Positions 19,786 to 31,065 of a DNA stretch of 35,264 nucleotides are shown one piece after another. The position numbers and the translations under genes were made by a program. Origin of the DNA: Plantago elongata (Eukaryota > Streptophyta > Magnoliopsida > Lamiales > Plantaginaceae); contig JAYMSP010001174.1 in NCBI GenBank assembly GCA_036897095.1, positions 1-35,264 on the forward strand. The letters are read 5' to 3'. Each line of letters starts with the position of its first letter. The stretch's first letter is position 1. The notes below the pieces were generated by a model. That model worked only from the letters and a program-made list of their open reading frames with translations, did not search any database and was not told the DNA's origin.

Positions 19786-22653
19786 TCAAACCATGTATGA
19801 AGCGTCAGTCCCTCTACGAGTAACCTCAGCTCCTCGTGGTGCGGCATTATATTTGCAAACTGGGCAGGTACCCTGTTGCCGCAACCAAGGATCAATGCAG
19901 TCCACGTGGAACTGCAAAACAAGATAATAACATGCACGATAATAACTGAGGCTCTGAGAGCTAGATACTGCAAAAAATTGCCTAAGGCTGTACTTCGGAT
20001 TTGCATAAACTGTCAGAATTAAATAAGGGTTCAAAGTATTATATTAAGACCTTGTATTGGGGTTTATAAAAGATTCCACATAAAGCACCTCTAAGCTTCC
20101 TGCTTCAGGCATCTGACAGTTTTATAATTTTATTTTATTTTCCTTTTACTTGTCAGAAGAGAATATATATATAGGAGTACTAAGTTATAAGAATTCTGTC
20201 AACAGTATAGACAACAGACTACAGAGCATAAAAGTGGTAAGAAGCATTTAGGATAAGGAAAAACCTGATGTAAACATGGCAAGGTACGGATTAGTTCGCC
20301 AGCATTAACTTGCTCCAAGCAAACACTGCAAGTTAGATCGTCATAGTACGAGGTCTTTATCCCCCCTAGTGCATTAGCAGTGTCCGGCTTGTTCTGTGTC
20401 AAGGAAAAAAAAAGGACTTAATAACGATCTAATAACAACTGTCCATAAGAGATTGGAAGGAAGAAAATGATTTGAAAATTGAATGTTATCATTGGGCGCA
20501 GATACGTGACTTTTAATAATTTCAAAACTAACAGAAGTGTCAAATTCTTGCATAACATTAACCAATATTATACTGTGATGAGAGCAAAATAGCTTTCTTT
20601 CAACAAAATTGTGAAAAAGCAACAATCAGCCAGACATTTCCATATAGCTTGCCAAAGGCGAAACAGCATGCTAGAATCACAAAATAGGTTCAAGCAAATG
20701 TCATTCTCAAATCAACCTATGTAATGTAACTTTTATCTTAAAGGTCCAAGCTTCATGGTTGATTCAAGTATAACTAAAAGGACTAGAAATGTAGTGGCAA
20801 TATCATGAATCGCGTAGCCTCTGATCGACTGTACAACACACTTAAACTTCATAACGAGAGACATTGCACCGTTCAATAGTGAAAACAACATATCACTAAT
20901 TGTAGCAACTTTTATTACGCCATCAACTGGAAATTTGAACAGGAGGGAAAGCAGGGATAAATACCTCAAGTGATGTAGAGTTAGCTGGCTGCACTGACGG
21001 ACCGACACTGTAAAATAAGAAATATAACCAAATAGAAGAGCGATAAGTGGCAAGATATTTGACAAAAAGATATATGTACGTCCCGAAATAAAAAATGACA
21101 ACAATAATGAATTCAAAATGTCATTCTACTTTACTGTATCGAAATAATATTCTTAGAGTGAAATAGGTAATAAAGATACACACGTGAAACATTATGGAAC
21201 TCAGGTTCCAACTTCAATTATGGCAACTATGCATAATCAAAATTGAGAGCTTATTGAATGATTCCCAGAAGAGATGGACTGGCCCAACTGAAAGAATAAG
21301 AACGCCCCATTGAACCAACACAATGTATTATCAAGCATAAAAACACCCCAGCTAAATAACAACTTTGATTATCTAGAAGAAACCTTCAGAATGCACAAAA
21401 CCGTATAGGACTCCAATTTTTAACTACTCAGTACTTAAATGAGTGTATGATGTTCAATAACCACAACATATTTTCAAATTTCGGGTGGAAAACCGCCCTT
21501 GCAAGTTAAGAATCTCATGTCGTCACATTATCAATTTAATAATCTAACACAAGAGGATGAAGTTACCAAATTCTGATAATACAAAAGGATGATATATCTA
21601 ATTATTATGTTTTACATAAATAGCCTATATGTCAAAATCATGTAATCTGAAGTGCGAACAGAAAATGAAATAAACTTCTTTGATTAATTATTTACATCTG
21701 AAATGCATCTCAAAAGTTTCCAACCCACACTAACCTCTTATTACCAGGGACCATGTAACTGTGAACAGGAAGAGCATTAATCTCATCTTCCGTCATAGCG
21801 GCCATTGCAACATTATCAGCATCCAGTGCCCGAAGAGTTTCATAATCTGTAGAGGTCAACAAATAACTTAGTATCGCACAATTGCTTTATGCCCAACACT
21901 GAATCAATCTAAAATTCTAATATACCTAAATCATCAAATTCTCTGTCAAGAAGTGCAAGCTGAAGTCTAAGACCCTGCAACCTTCCTCTGGTAGCTAGTG
22001 CTATTGAAGGCGGCATGTGGAATCGTAATTCAGTGTGGCCAAGAAAACCACTAGCTGCAACAGCATGGGCCTGGGCCTGTGCTTGAAGTTGCTGACACGT
22101 TGCATACATTCTTAAACTTGTCGCCATAAAAAAGACAGCAAGCGCCAACCACAGCTATATAAACAAACAAAACATGATTTATTTAAGAAGTCTTTTACTG
22201 AAAAAAGCTAAAATTGTAAATAGATTTAACTGCAAGACTGGTGTTATGGTACAAACCAGAAAAGTAGTAGACATTTGATGCGAGTTTGAAATCATAAACA
22301 GCAAAAGCACTGTCAATCGCAACGACCAATAAAACATTAACAAGTGAGCGAAACAAAAAACAAAAAATTAATATTAAATGCTGTTAAGTGATAAGTACCT
22401 GTTATAAGAAAGGCGAGTGAGCTTGTATTAACAGGTCGAGTACCATGAACGCGCTAATTATAAGAACCAATGAAAGGCTCAGTCAGAGAGTTGCTCAAGT
22501 TTGCACACTCAAAATTAATAAACAGGAAAGTCAAAATCTCATTCATGAAAACTGGATACAGTCAATGAGAGTTACCATTGCTCGTCGCTCAGGCATAAGC
22601 CCTCCATATCCATTTTCTATATCTCCTCTTGCACCCCGGAAGACAAAGCTCAT
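19786..22653 (-). CDS. SDIR1: SDIR1-type RING-H2 E3 ubiquitin ligase (eight coding exons)
   Basis: Membrane-bound RING-H2 E3 ligase; in Arabidopsis SDIR1 is a positive regulator of ABA, salt and drought signalling. Coding exons: 22653-22576, 22453-22399, 22310-22257, 22154-21926, 21846-21735, 21007-20965, 20393-20265 and 19911-19786, all GT-AG. The product is about 274 residues (Arabidopsis about 273). It starts MSFVFRGARGDIENG; two membrane segments follow (about residues 38-52 and 62-75), then the near-invariant RMYATCQQLQAQAQAH and RGRLQGLRLQLALLDREFDD, an acidic linker, and a complete RING-H2: C212-x2-C215-x14-C230-x-H232-x2-H235-x2-C238-x10-C249-x2-C252. Oddity: exon 3 as written is 54 bases, and the eight exons sum to 826, one too many for an open frame. 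Five T instead of four in the run near its end (22260-22264) would explain it. Confidence 0.95.
22260..22264 (-). other. Homopolymer with apparent +1 frameshift in SDIR1 exon 3
   Basis: On the gene strand this is TTTTT just before the exon end CTG and the donor GTTTGT. The exon before it and the exon after it are both in frame with the SDIR1 family only if one T is removed, giving STTFL joined to LWLALAVFF. As written, the exon ends one base out of phase. The likeliest causes are an assembly or sequencing error in a homopolymer or a damaged allele. Confidence 0.7.
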
Positions 22654-23288
22654 TCTTATTTGAAAATGCAGCACGAGTCAAAGCACAAACTATCTCTTTC
22701 AGACAGATGGCAGATACGACAAACTCTCCTAATTAAGCGAAAATGAAATCCAGCATTCATTCATTTTTAATAACCACAAAGAAAGGAATCAAAAGTCACA
22801 ATTAAGGAAAAACAAAAGATATATGAAGTTTCACTGCCACATAATAACGTCTTTTTTCCTGAAATTTTTACTCTCTTTGAGCTAGAACTCTTCTTTGCAG
22901 AGTTTGTTACAAACTTACAATGCAGATTGATGAAAAGGAAAACTTTTTATTCACACACAAATAATAACTATTCGTTGATCATCATTTCGACTAAATCCAG
23001 CTCCTAATCAACCACACCCACTAAATTCCCATGCAGCATTTCTATGTATAACACCAAAATCTACACAGAATTCCCGTAAAACATCCCATTTCAGCTCAAA
23101 GTCCAAACCTTTACACATAGGAATACCAAAACGTAAACAGAAATCGAGTTTATAAACCCTATCAGACAAAAAAAATCAACATACGATCGCCAAGAATCAG
23201 AATAGTCCGTCCAAACATGATAAAGCGAACAAATGCAAAATGCAATAACAAGAAATAAACGAGTAACGAAATGAGAAAGAAATGTTAC

Positions 23289-23400
23289 CTATTTGTCGGT
23301 AGATCTGCACATGAGTCGATTGGGAGGCGTTTTGAGGGCTTCTTGCAGAGCTTTAATATCTGGGAATTTTGGAGAAGAAGAAGAAGCCCAACGCTAATAT
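23289..23400 (-). other. Probable untranslated first exon of the SDIR1-type gene
   Basis: On the minus strand a stretch ending CGACAAATAG is followed by a GTAACATTT donor at 23288, and a possible acceptor (AAATAAG) lies just before the SDIR1 ATG at 22653. A leader intron of about 0.6 kb is inferred. The upstream limit near 23400 is a guess from the CT-rich start. A plus-strand frame here is its antisense shadow. Confidence 0.45.
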
Positions 23401-23510
23401 TGATTTATTTATTTATTATTGTTATTACAGGTTCCAATGTGTTCTCGAATTTCTTGTCTGAATCACAAGCTCATCCAATTTTGCAGCTGGAGCCTAATTA
23501 ATTCTCCAAC

Positions 23511-23520
23511 ACGACGTCGT
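23511..23520. promoter_or_regulatory. ACGT palindrome upstream of the SDIR1-type gene
   Basis: ACGACGTCGT is a perfect 10-bp palindrome with a GACGTC core of the kind bound by plant bZIP factors. It lies about 110 bp upstream of the presumed transcription start. Because SDIR1 acts in ABA and stress signalling, bZIP control is plausible, but that is inference from position. Confidence 0.4.
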
Positions 23521-24422
23521 AAGAGCTTTCTTTTCTGTCTCATGAAATTAATGTTTGGGCTCGGATACTTTTTCTTCTACTTGGACTAGTTAAACAAGAT
23601 AAGTTGGGTCATGGGTGAGCAGTCTAAGCCCAATAAGCCAGATATTGGTTTCTTGATTTCTTCCAGCCCTTGAGAAATTGAAAAAAAGTTCAAATTACGA
23701 ATAAATAAATATAGAACATTTTATCAAGCATGATTATATATGTACACTTAATTAAGGTAGACTTCCATGTTAGAGTAACTAAAAAAAACTACAAGAAAAT
23801 GGACACTCGTCAGTCACGATTGTTTAACTGTGACAGGAGAAGAATATATACCGAGTAAGGTCGTGGCTCTTGTTTGGCATAGTTGCCTAATAAGGGTTGA
23901 CACATAGTTTGCCACGGCAATTATGAATCATGGCCATCAATCATGCCAAAATTCAATGTCATATATCTTTCTTTAACTTGTTATGTGACATATATATAAA
24001 ACTCACGTGTTTGTGTTTAGTGAGTGCACATGCGCATGTCCTAAATATATTAACCGAGTATGAATCATATGACTAAGCTATATGGACAATAATTTGGAGT
24101 TTTTCAGTTTCTAAAGCGTGTAATCAGAGACAGACAGATCGACATGCCTAGTAAATTAGTAATCAATTACACCAGATTATCTTATAATAACTATTTTAGA
24201 GTCATATAATTACTTGTACATGTACAAATGGCGACCTTGTTGTTGAGTGTGAATGAATAGGAAAAGAATAAGGCATCTATAGGCACAATCGGAGTTTGGT
24301 TAGTTTGTCTTGTGACATATGAATGTCAAAAGGTAACAGTGTAAGAAAGAACAAGGAAGCAGGCCAAAAGAATTTTAATTCTATGAGCGTGCGATGCAGT
24401 AGACGGAGAAGTTGATATTCTA
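23521..24422. other. Intergenic, upstream of the SDIR1-type gene
   Basis: No gene seen. At 23788-23799 ACTACAAGAAAA resembles the end of CACTA transposons (CACTACAAGAAAA), and the following 160 bases carry short GTGACAGG/GTCACGA-like repeats, but no second end was identified. Confidence 0.4.
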
Positions 24423-24650
24423 GGGGCTGATTGGATGGCTGGGGTATTTTGTGTTTATTATGACATTTAAATACCGAAAATTGAAATGGTTTTATCAGTG
24501 GCAACATTTTTCTCTACCTATATAACAAACCTATAATACCCCATTCAATTACAATTCTATACCAAACACAATTTTAACAATTCCACTATAATTCCAATCA
24601 ATATTCAGACATTTAAATCGGAACATTTAAATTGCATGTCAATCAACCCC
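24423..24650 (-). mobile_element. Tourist-like MITE, copy B
   Basis: A 228-bp element from GGGGCTGATTGGATGG to the inverse GGGGTTGATTGACATG. Its reverse complement matches the element at 26333-26583 over most of its length, including GTTAAAATTGT, TGGTATAGAATTGTAATTGA, GGGTATTATAGGTTTGTTAT and ATAGGTAGAGAAAA. The two are the same family in opposite orientations. Confidence 0.85.
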
Positions 24651-26329
24651 TAAACTTCTACTCTAGTCTACCTGCGATTAATCCAACTCTATTTTTATTA
24701 GAGAAAAAATCTTATTGAACGGGGACCAGACTCATTTTGTCAAACTAAGGCGGCCATCTTTACATTTCATAATCACTTTCCAAAAGCTTCATGTTTGTTT
24801 TTATTACCATCCAGTTTGCCACCAACCTTTCAGTTGAATGAACTATTTTTAATAGAACTTTTATTACGTGAATGCGTAACTTTTTAAACAAAATAACTGG
24901 TTTAACAAGCTAATTAATTTAATTTGTTGAAAAAAATTTACATGTCAACCACCTAATAAATTATCATCTAACTTCACTACCATATAAATTTTTAGCTAGT
25001 TTTGTTAAATATTTACTATATGTGAACTTTTTGCAATACCAAATGATTGCACAAGTTACTATCTTTAACATACTGTTCGCAAACTGTTAATAAAGCAACT
25101 ACTATTAAAAATAAGTGGAGTTAAATGTGGAAAGTGGAAATGATATTCTTAATTAATGTGTTGTCTTTTGCAATCTAATCAATTATTTCATCAAACGATT
25201 CTACGTTATTTCAATGGTTAGAAATATATGAAAGAGCTTGAGAGGTCATATTGTCGCAATATAGATTTATTTTAAATATAATATTAACTACAATTATAAA
25301 GTTAATATGGACAAATTAATTATTAATACATCGTTAGCTAATCTAATAAGCATTCTCATTATCTATACATAAATTAAAATTATACATTTTGAAGAATTGA
25401 ACAGTAACCTTTTAAATATAAGGTGTATCATGGTCCCTGAATTTGAATCTTCTACGCTACTGCAGTACATAAACTACCGGTTCCCCAAGTTCCAGTTTAC
25501 CAGATTTTAACTGGAGCCCAATAAGCAAGCAATAACCCTCTGTTCAATGCAATTCAATCACTCATCAATTTTCCATGGATAGTACGTGCAACTTGCTGCT
25601 ATTACCAAAAAGAATGCAAAATCGGAGACATTGTCATTACTTCCTTTTGATTCCCTGTTTATTTAACATGAACGATTAATCAATTATAATTATTCAAAAA
25701 TTATTATTCGGGTGATATGTAGTCACCAACACACATTTTATACTCTTTATGCATGTACACTGAAAAGTCTTGCAGTTGATGACGGTCATTCATTTAAAAT
25801 CGTTAAATCAGTCACACTTAACTTTAGACTTTTAAAATGTAAGATTAATTTTGAATGATAAAGTGAGTTAAATATAGAGTGGCGGTATACTACATGTTAG
25901 AGCCCACAATCGATGTCGAGGCTTCTGAAACATAAACAAATTTGCAAACTGTCATCAACTCAGATTTGTACCAACAAACAACCATACACTACAACTGGAA
26001 TTGCTGACATTATCTCTGAAATATCAAATATCGAACCAAAAGGACAAATATCACTACACCCATTCACAATCACGCCTCCCAATCAATTTTATTTTCACAT
26101 TAATCTTCTTCGTCAACCATCTTTTTTGTCCTTAAACCACCAAATTTCATGGTCCACCAATTTTAGCACCCAAATCTATATGCACAATTGTTTATTTTCG
26201 ACAACTATCCATTATTTCAACAACATGCAGATAATTGTCCACCTAACTCTTTTCTAGTACTATGTACTCCCTACACTTATGAATCATAAGCATAAAATTA
26301 TTATCGAACCAACTTAGTCAACAAAATAA
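24651..26329. other. Intergenic between the two Tourist-like copies
   Basis: AT-rich spacer. A 114-codon plus-strand frame at 25913-26257 has no domain and an Asn/Ile/Phe/His-rich composition of translated AT-rich DNA, so it was not called as a gene. Confidence 0.4.
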
Positions 26330-26332
26330 TTA

Positions 26333-26583
26333 GGGGTGATTGGTATGGAACTTAAATGTCCCGATTTAAATACTTAAATAGTGATCGAAATTGTAGTGGG
26401 ATTGTTAAAATTGTATTTGGTATAGAATTGTAATTGAATAGGGTATTATAGGTTTGTTATATAGGTAGAGAAAATTTTTAATACTGTAGAACCATTTTAA
26501 TATTCGGCATTTAAATGTCATAACAAATATAAAATTTTTAAATAGTATTTAAATGGATATTTGAATCTATTCCAATCATCACC
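26333..26583 (+). mobile_element. Tourist-like MITE, copy C, with TTA duplication
   Basis: A 251-bp element from GGGGTGATTGGTATGG to CCAATCATCACC, flanked on both sides by TTA (26330-26332 and 26584-26586). The 3-bp TTA target duplication is the mark of the PIF/Harbinger superfamily. It is the best-preserved copy of this family in the window. Confidence 0.85.
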
Positions 26584-27058
26584 TTAAGCATCAGTAACTC
26601 ACCAGAAAAATAGAGAATACGTCATAATCCTTTAGGATTAACTCTTGGACTCTAGTCCTTTTGAAGTCTTCCATAATTGGTGCTAGCTATCTGCTGAAGA
26701 GCCCATAATATATTGCTTAGGGATACATCTTAATTATTTTAAATGAGTTGCACTAGAATTAAAATTTACACTTCATCGGTATACTATCTATCAATTTTGA
26801 ATGCTTTTAAAGTTTACATGGGTAATTTTAATGTCATAGTAGATGAAATTACATGTAATTGTTGAACAACAAAAATCATTATTAACTTTTTTCAGTAACA
26901 TGTCGTGCACATATTAATTAGCTTTAATATGTATCATCACTTGAAGATTCATGCAATAATATTTGTCAATGATTGCTTTCTTTATATATTAAATTTATTT
27001 TAATGTAATTAGAATTGTAAATTTTTAATTAAATATATAAATTTAACAGTGTATGATA

Positions 27059-27260
27059 CTCCCTCCGTCCAGGATCGGGTACAAATTTTAAGAAAATAGT
27101 GATAAAGTATAAAATAATGTAATAAAGTATGAATGTGATTTGATAAAGTAGTATAAATAGTGAATAAAATATAATATATTATATTTAAAGAAATGATAAT
27201 TTTAGTTTAGGACAGTCTAAAATGAAATGTGAAAATTTCAATTTGAGAGGGGGGAGGGAG
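27059..27260. mobile_element. Stowaway-type MITE with TA duplication
   Basis: A 202-bp element starting CTCCCTCCGTCCAGGATCGG and ending GGGGGAGGGAG, flanked by TA on both sides (27057-27058 and 27261-27262). These are the canonical ends and target site of Stowaway (Tc1/mariner) MITEs. It lies about 140 bp downstream of the aspartic protease stop codon. Confidence 0.92.
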
Positions 27261-27399
27261 TATGAATAATGAATTTATAATTTATGTACACAAAATACAT
27301 TTTTTTACAAACTACACACAAGAAAACACAAAATTGATGGCTCACTAATGGTTAATAACACAACGAGTTATGTTGCACCATTAAACTTAAAAGCCGCTC

Positions 27400-28719
27400 T
27401 TAATTCGGTAAGCCCAATCTTTGACTCGCCACATCACACTGGACCTCCGCAAACCCGACCCGAGAACCCACCAAGTCAAACTCCATCCACATATTCTGCT
27501 GATGATGGTGCCCAATTATAAACGCTTCCACACCCAACAAATCCGAATTCCCAAACGTGAAACAGTACACCGCATCACTCCCCCGGGTCATACCCGGAAC
27601 CCGGTACAACAACTTATCACCCGAAACACTCATATCCACTCCCCGAAACATCAGATTCACTCTCGGCAAAACGGGTAAAACTGTCCGACTCTGCTCCACC
27701 CGGTAACACAAGTCCATCGCCCCTTGAAAAACAAAATCAGTATCCTCATACGGTCTAAGAACCCCCTTAGTCTGTCTCAAAAACTCATTCCTCAACGATG
27801 TATAAACCGGACCGAGTAAAAATGTAAATTGTGTACCGGAGTCAACCATAGTCTGACCGGCACCCGTATGGTCCGGAACAAATATCGTCTTCGGTAACGG
27901 AAGAACCGTATTCCCAACACGAATCCCTTCTAAATTAACCGTATACGCCACCCTATCGTAATAGGGTAAAGGCGTAGTCATCCGCACTAACGGAGTATAA
28001 TTCAACGCCTTAAGCCAAGGCAAATTCGCCTCCCCGAAAAGCAACACACCCGACGAATCCCGACCAGAAATACAATACGAAAATTTCGGAAACCCCATCT
28101 GCGAAACCAACGACAACGAACCGCGGTTCATCCCGATCAAACCAGTCGTCCTCAAATCCTCTTCCGGAGTAGTACTCGACCCGGTATCCATACACCCGAA
28201 CACCATCCCCAAACCCGAACTATCGAACTTGAAATTATCGTTCGCTAAATTACCTTCAACTGACGACATATCCGCGTAACTGAGTACCGAATGACAAAGT
28301 TTCTTGCTGTCGCAAGAAGCCGGTACCGTAAAGTCTCGGGTTTTAACCGTGCAGACGGGTGAGGAGCATGGGATTGGTCTGTAGGAAGTGGATTTAAGTG
28401 GGTTGAAAGAGGATTGGGCTGGAGTTGGATTCATTTTAGTGTTGCAGTGGAGCCAGGAGAGTTCACTGCCTGTGTCGAGGACCATGGTAACTTGCTGTGG
28501 CGGCGTTCCGACAGAGAGTGTGACTGTAAGAGAGACATTGTGGTGGAACGAGAGCTTGTTTGGTGTTCTTGGGATTGAATTGGATGGTATTTGGGTTGAT
28601 TTAAGAGGGAGGATCATTGAAGGGTTTGGTACATGTTTAGTGGATTGGGATGGATTAGGGGGAATGGTGATGATTAGTGTGATGATTAGGGTGAGTTTGA
28701 GATTGGAGAAAATGGCCAT
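27400..28719 (-). CDS. PCS1: PCS1-like aspartic protease (A1 family), 439 aa
   Basis: Pepsin-type aspartic peptidase of the plant nepenthesin/PCS1 class. Arabidopsis PCS1 (PROMOTION OF CELL SURVIVAL 1) is an ER-retained anti-cell-death protease needed in gametes and embryos. The gene is intronless, as in PCS1. Residues 1-26 form a signal peptide (MAIFSNLKLTLIITLIITIP and following). The mature part starts NVSLTVTLSVGTPPQ (61-75); the first catalytic motif is DTGS (82-85) and the second DSGT (293-296), with the FTF context after it. Paired Cys residues of the plant-type insertion are at about 92-142, and GFAEVQCD is near the C-terminus. The length matches the family (about 450). The start is the only sensible ATG before the signal peptide. 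It is complete, with no visible defect. A sister A1 protease is the alternative to a true PCS1 orthologue. Confidence 0.93.
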   Translation of the reverse strand: MAIFSNLKLTLIITLIITIPPNPSQSTKHVPNPSMILPLKSTQIPSNSIPRTPNKLSFHHNVSLTVTLSVGTPPQQVTMVLDTGSELSWLHCNTKMNPTPAQSSFNPLKSTSYRPIPCSSPVCTVKTRDFTVPASCDSKKLCHSVLSYADMSSVEGNLANDNFKFDSSGLGMVFGCMDTGSSTTPEEDLRTTGLIGMNRGSLSLVSQMGFPKFSYCISGRDSSGVLLFGEANLPWLKALNYTPLVRMTTPLPYYDRVAYTVNLEGIRVGNTVLPLPKTIFVPDHTGAGQTMVDSGTQFTFLLGPVYTSLRNEFLRQTKGVLRPYEDTDFVFQGAMDLCYRVEQSRTVLPVLPRVNLMFRGVDMSVSGDKLLYRVPGMTRGSDAVYCFTFGNSDLLGVEAFIIGHHHQQNMWMEFDLVGSRVGFAEVQCDVASQRLGLPN

Positions 28720-28855
28720 TGTTGTTGTAGTACTAGTGAGTTTGAGATTGGAGAATTGGGTGGTGATTTAAATGTGGTTTTCTTTTTTCTAGTGAGGAAA
28801 AGGTTGGTGTCGGAAGAGTGGCGTGCAGTGCTTGATTGGGGTTGGAATGTCGCTT

Positions 28856-28863
28856 TATTTATA
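28856..28863 (-). promoter_or_regulatory. TATA box of the aspartic protease gene
   Basis: On the minus strand this reads TATAAATA, 137 bp upstream of the protease ATG, predicting a leader of about 105 bases. Spacing and sequence are typical of a plant core promoter. Confidence 0.6.
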
Positions 28864-29074
28864 TGCCTAATTTGAGAGAGTGTGTGTGAGTGAAAATAGG
28901 TTTATATTTATACTTGGAAATTGGAGATTAATCATTTAAACAAGTGGTTCATTATATAGATGGTAGATTGTAGATGCTACCTTCACCTAGGTTTTGGATT
29001 GTTTATTAATGGTCCAGTTATTACGCGTGTGTTTTGGGTTTTATCTAAATTAAGCGTGAGAACGAAATTATTTG

Positions 29075-29193
29075 AAGACGGTTTGGGATATAATTTGAGT
29101 GGTATTATTTCAAGTGAAATTGAATTTTTTGTGTACAAAAAGTTCGATTTGAATGGAGAGTTGGCCGCTCGAGCAGTATAACAAACAACCCCT
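29075..29193. mobile_element. Short MITE, copy E, upstream of the aspartic protease
   Basis: About 119 bp of the same family as the element at 3437-3554. Shared features are ATAATTTGAGTGG near the left, AGTTCGATTTGAATGG and GGCCGCTC followed by AGCAGTATAACAAA near the right, ending AACCCCT before TAA. The left end is decayed. It lies about 210 bp upstream of the protease TATA box. Confidence 0.65.
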
Positions 29194-29199
29194 TAATTG

Positions 29200-30237
29200 T
29201 TTGGCTTATAACTTGTCTTAAATAATTTGTTGGTGGAAAATAGTCTGGGTTGATTTGTATTGGATAGAGTTGAGAATCGCCTAATCTATTAAATACATGC
29301 ATAGTCGTGTATGATATTTGTTAAGAAATCTCAACATTGTTTTAAGAGGGAGTTGAAGAAGTTGTGTACAGCATCAAGCTTGATGTTTTTCGGTTAAAGG
29401 TGACTCGAACTCTCCGACCTATTGGTTGGAGATAAACACTACATACTGAGTTGCACCATCAAGCTCGATGTATCGACTTAGTTGATGAGTTGACCTAGTA
29501 TATTTCTTTTCATAGTCATAAATGTTTGAAATATCGAGTTTTGATCAGTTAGTTCGCTTTTTTAAGGGTTAAAGGTGCACATACCAACTATCTGAAAATT
29601 CTATCTATTAAAATGTTCTTCAAGTAATCGTGCCTAATTTTTAAAAAAAAAATTTATAGTCACTCCGCATCACAAAAGTATTTTTTTTTTACTTAGTATT
29701 ATTTTAAGAAATCCAACCTAATTGATCCATCCCTCAACTTATCCAATTTAATTAAAAATACATGACAATTCAAACTTGTTAGGCGTGAGATAGTATGGAG
29801 AATATAAAATTTAAATATGGTAGATTTTGGAGTATTCATGTTTATTTATAAGAAGAAAATAAAGTTCAACTCTTTGTTCATATTGATTACTTTTATTCTT
29901 AAAGTTCAATTCTTTTATTTTTTAAATTAACCATTTGGAGTACTTGGTATAAGATGAAAGCAAAATTCGATTGGAGTACCTTTATACATGTCACTTTAAT
30001 GGAATTGTGAGAAGTGAGTTGAGCGGAGCCACAGACAAAACCAATGGTTAATTTCAAAATAATTCAAGAAAATGAACGTCACTTTGATTGTAAAGTTGAC
30101 CCCTTTGACACAATTGTTTTAGTACACTAACCTTGAACTCGATACATTACTATCATGTTTAACTCCTTGACGTGTGATTTTTTAACTCTATTATTCATCA
30201 TTTAATATAAGTTGAGCAACAATAATTGAACCGATTA
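29200..30237. other. Intergenic, no gene seen
   Basis: AT-rich spacer upstream of the aspartic protease gene, with no credible frame or RNA gene. Confidence 0.4.
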
Positions 30238-30362
30238 TTATCATTAATCTTTCGAATTGAACTAAATTAAATTGAACTGAAATTATAACTAAATCGAGTT
30301 GTACTGAACTAAACTGAACTGAACGGAACTGAAGTGGAGTGATTTTAAGTTGAAGATAACAC
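30238..30362. repeat. Degenerate GAACT/TAAACT repeat, copy 1
   Basis: A stretch built of variants of a five-base unit (GAACTAAATTAAATTGAACT, then CTGAACTAAACTGAACTGAA), ending with AAGTTGAAGATAA. It is answered in inverse orientation near 31066-31230. Confidence 0.6.
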
Positions 30363-31065
30363 AACTTAAGTGTACATTATGGGGTCTTTTTATTTATTAT
30401 TGCTATCGAGTCAAATTTGATGAATTATCACGAAATATAATATTAATTATAAATCAAATTGTACATGATCTAGCGTTAAATGATAATATATTCGTCTGTA
30501 TTGTGACAGGTTATATGATTGGCGTAGCACAAATATACGACCGAGTCCCCAAGAATGTACCCCTACATGTATTAAGGATGTAGCATGTCACAAACTATTT
30601 GTAGCAACTAGCACGTGTGGCATAATTTGTGGTACGCTATGCTACATTTGTAATGTAGAGACGCTTTTGTAAGATGACAGGAAGCGCCAATTAAATTGAC
30701 TAATTTTGGACAGCGACTAGTCCAATATTTTCTAATTGCCCATACTTATCTTCATTAATGACACTATTCCTCAATTTATAGTACATTATTCAAGGCTAAC
30801 CTTTGCAGTTCGCTTATAATAATTGTAAATCCTAATGAGGCCTTAAATTGACAATCCGATCGAACTCTTCATATCAATTCGTACTTTGGTTCTTTCGAGA
30901 ACCGAAGCCTATTTCAAAACACTATTTCGAACCCTACCTATTTGCGACTTGGTACATTATTAGAATTTGAAGCCTAACTCTTAAATAAAATTGACAAGTA
31001 GTGATGTTTGAAGCTGAGTACCCAGGTTGAAAATTGAGCTGGATGGATTACAAGTTTGACTCTAT

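Noticed and set aside
20733-21116. 127-codon minus-strand frame
   Set aside because: It spans introns 5 and 6 and the short exon 6 of the SDIR1-type gene in the wrong register.
23271-23501. 76-codon plus-strand frame
   Set aside because: Antisense to the probable SDIR1 leader exon; no domain.
25913-26257. 114-codon plus-strand frame
   Set aside because: Low-complexity composition, no domain and no promoter features; probably chance.
28388-28771. 127-codon plus-strand frame
   Set aside because: Antisense shadow of the signal peptide and first catalytic region of the aspartic protease.
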